A program made the position numbers and the translations under genes. From assembly GCA_038117265.1 (NCBI GenBank), contig JAYOFO010000103.1, positions 1 through 7,223 of the forward strand: a stretch of DNA of 7,223 nt. The letters run 5' to 3'. Within the stretch, counting starts at the first letter, position 1. Each line of letters begins with the position of its first letter. The notes under the pieces were generated by a model. That model did no database searches. It had not been told where the DNA came from and saw only the letters and a list, made by a program, of their open reading frames with translations. This document shows positions 6,112-7,223 of the stretch, one piece after another. This DNA is from JAYPUG01 sp038117265. Lineage in GTDB: Bacteria; Pseudomonadota; Alphaproteobacteria; UBA6615.

Positions 6112-6794
6112 CGATCCTGCAGCCGGGTCACCGCGAACGGGTTGAAGCGCGTGTCGCGGTCGTAATGGTCGATGCCCTCGCTGCGCTTCAGCCAGCCGAC
6201 GACGGCATAGGTGAGCGGCGTGGCGACCACCTCGTAGCCCACCTTGAACGCCGTCTGGGTCACGATCAGCGACACCAGCACGCCCTCGGGGAACAGGCCC
6301 CAGAAGGCGATGGTGACGAACACGGCGGAGTCGAGCGACTGACCGACCAGCGACGAGCCGATGGTGCGTACCCACAGGAAGCGCCCGTTGGTCGCCACCT
6401 TGAGCCGCGCCAGGACATAGGAGTTGGTGAACTCGCCGATCAGGAAGGCCACGAACGACGCCATTAGGATCCGCGGGGCCGCCCCGAGGATGGTGTCGAA
6501 GGCCGCCTGGTGCTCCCAGAAGCTCACGGCGGGGATCACCCCGACCAGCGCAAAGGTCAGCACCGCGAACAGGTTCGCCCCGAACCCCAGCCAGATGACG
6601 AGCCGCGCGCGCGCGAAGCCGTACACCTCGGTCAGGACGTCGCCGATGATATAGCTGATCGGGAAGATCACGATGGCGCCCGGCAGCACATGACCGCCCA
6701 CATCGATCAGCTTGACCGCGGTGATGTTCGAAACCACAAGACAGGTGGTGAACAGGATGGCGATAACGAGAAAGCGCGAGGTCAGTCCGGACAT
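6108..6794 (-). CDS. yhhQ: Queuosine precursor transporter, YhhQ/VUT family
   Basis: The 228-residue protein is an inner-membrane transporter of the YhhQ (QPTR, formerly DUF165/VUT) family, which brings in queuosine precursors such as preQ0 and preQ1 for tRNA modification. It has about six hydrophobic segments (roughly 8-22, 38-52, 65-88, 108-128, 145-168, 172-200). Conserved signatures are VVSNITAVKLI (20-30), FPISYIIGDVLTEVYGFARAR (44-64), IGEFTNSYVLARLK (119-132), WVRTIGSSLVGQSLDS (141-156) and YDRDTRFNPF (211-220). The length is that of the family. The ATG at 6794 has GGTGGAAA about 9 bases upstream. The stop overlaps the ATG of the LpxR-like gene by four bases. Divergently, 84 bases away, is queA, which acts in the same pathway, and this context strongly supports the transport role. 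No preQ1 riboswitch was recognised in the leader. Confidence 0.92.
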   Translation of the reverse strand: MSGLTSRFLVIAILFTTCLVVSNITAVKLIDVGGHVLPGAIVIFPISYIIGDVLTEVYGFARARLVIWLGFGANLFAVLTFALVGVIPAVSFWEHQAAFDTILGAAPRILMASFVAFLIGEFTNSYVLARLKVATNGRFLWVRTIGSSLVGQSLDSAVFVTIAFWGLFPEGVLVSLIVTQTAFKVGYEVVATPLTYAVVGWLKRSEGIDHYDRDTRFNPFAVTRLQDR

Positions 6795-6858
6795 GGTCGG
6801 GTTTCCACCGGCGAAATGGATCGGTCCTGCCCGGCTTCTGACAGGCGAATGCCGTCGG

Positions 6859-6864
6859 TGTCAA
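6859..6864 (-). promoter_or_regulatory. Perfect -35-like hexamer for the transporter-deacylase operon
   Basis: TTGACA reads on the minus strand (6864-6859) in the short divergent region between queA and the transporter, 65 bases before the transporter ATG. No convincing -10 box lies 16-18 bases further along (the sequence there is near TCAGAA), so this is only half a promoter. It would overlap the region where queA translation might begin if an upstream queA start were used. Confidence 0.3.
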
Positions 6865-6878
6865 TCGGGGTGAGGGGC

Positions 6879-7223
6879 GTGAAGACGGCCGATTTCGACT
6901 TCGAACTGCCGCCCGAGCGGATCGCCCAGCGCCCGGCCGAACCGCGCGAGGGGGCACGGCTGCTGGTCGTCGACGCGCCCCTCGCGGATCGCGCCGTCGG
7001 CGACCTGCCGGGCCTGCTGGCGCCGGGCAGTCTCGTCATCGTCAACGACACGAAGGTCATCCCCGCCCAGCTCGAAGGCCGGCGCGGCGAGGCGAAGGTC
7101 TCGCTGACCCTGCACAAGGCGGAGGCGGGCGGCGAATGGCGCGCCTTCGCGCGCCCGGCCAAACGCCTGCGGGCGGGCGACCGGATCGATTTCGGCCCCG
7201 ACTTCGCCGCCGAGGTCGTCGCG
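6879..7223 (+). CDS. queA: S-adenosylmethionine:tRNA ribosyltransferase-isomerase QueA (5' part only)
   Basis: The plus-strand frame is open to the window end and gives 115 residues that read as the N-terminus of QueA: DFDFELPPERIAQRPAEPRE, then ARLLVVDAP, LLAPGSLVIVNDTKVIPAQL and WRAFARPAKRLRAGDRIDF. QueA transfers and rearranges the ribosyl group of SAM onto preQ1 at tRNA position 34 to make epoxyqueuosine. The full protein is about 340-360 residues, so roughly the first third is here. The start is uncertain. GTG at 6879 gives the family-like VKTADFDFELP but has its purine stretch GAGGGG only one base away; GTG at 6870 and ATG at 6849 are in frame upstream, each with a weak ribosome site. 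It is divergent from the yhhQ-type transporter, which is functionally apt. Confidence 0.93.
   Translation, partial: MKTADFDFELPPERIAQRPAEPREGARLLVVDAPLADRAVGDLPGLLAPGSLVIVNDTKVIPAQLEGRRGEAKVSLTLHKAEAGGEWRAFARPAKRLRAGDRIDFGPDFAAEVVA

Noticed and set aside
6795..6878. Possible preQ1 riboswitch upstream of the transporter or queA
   Set aside because: The intergenic region is short and lacks the A-rich tail and small hairpin pattern of preQ1 aptamers on either strand.
6112..6957. N-terminal extension of the LpxR-like frame to an ATG at 6957
   Set aside because: The extension reads through the transporter gene in another frame. The signal peptide starting at 6111, coupled by ATGA to the transporter stop, is a far better start.
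1..7223. Defence system, CRISPR, prophage or transposon signatures
   Set aside because: No repeat arrays, transposase, integrase, terminal inverted repeats, toxin-antitoxin or nuclease genes were seen; all sizeable frames with real protein character are metabolic, envelope or tRNA-modification genes.

Overview
The window is a GC-rich bacterial chromosome segment. GC-heavy third codon positions, protein-level resemblance and gene content suggest an alphaproteobacterium, perhaps of Rhodospirillales type; this is an inference from composition and protein style, as no rRNA or other marker is present. A run of exactly 100 N (5922-6021) shows the sequence is a scaffold, probably a draft or metagenome assembly. 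Eight protein genes account for nearly all of it, two of them cut by the window edges and one interrupted by the gap. I found no RNA gene, insertion sequence, CRISPR array or phage element.

Left part (1-4320), an accessory catabolic-looking locus. Two minus-strand genes, a flavin-dependent LLM-class (luciferase-like) oxidoreductase (895-2010) followed by an isopenicillin-N-synthase-type 2-oxoglutarate/Fe(II) oxygenase (1-809, C-terminus outside the window), diverge from a plus-strand pair: a short citrate-synthase-fold protein of the citryl-CoA lyase type (2204-2992) and a phenylacetate-CoA-ligase-like acyl-CoA ligase (2989-4320). The plus-strand pair overlaps by ATGA and is surely one operon. 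The divergent intergenic region (2011-2203) carries plausible promoters in both directions, with a near-perfect 16-bp palindrome between them. A reasonable but unproven reading is that oxygenases modify a substrate, the ligase makes a CoA thioester, and the lyase-like protein makes or breaks a C-C bond in it.

Right part (4339-7223), cell-envelope and tRNA-modification genes. On the minus strand, transcribed right to left, are a queuosine-precursor transporter of the YhhQ/VUT family (6108-6794), an LpxR-type lipid A deacylase (5053-6111, overlapping the transporter by ATGA and interrupted by the assembly gap) and a YbhB/YbcL-type PEBP protein (4339-4971). Diverging from the transporter on the plus strand is the 5' part of queA (from about 6879), which acts in queuosine synthesis. 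The adjacency of transporter and queA supports the queuosine assignment of the transporter.

The points most worth a second look are the ligase/lyase pair with a missing canonical catalytic Asp in the lyase-like protein, the shared palindromic operator candidate, the coupling of a lipid A deacylase to a queuosine-precursor transporter, and the assembly gap that hides part of the deacylase active site. None of these amounts to a demonstrably new system from sequence alone.
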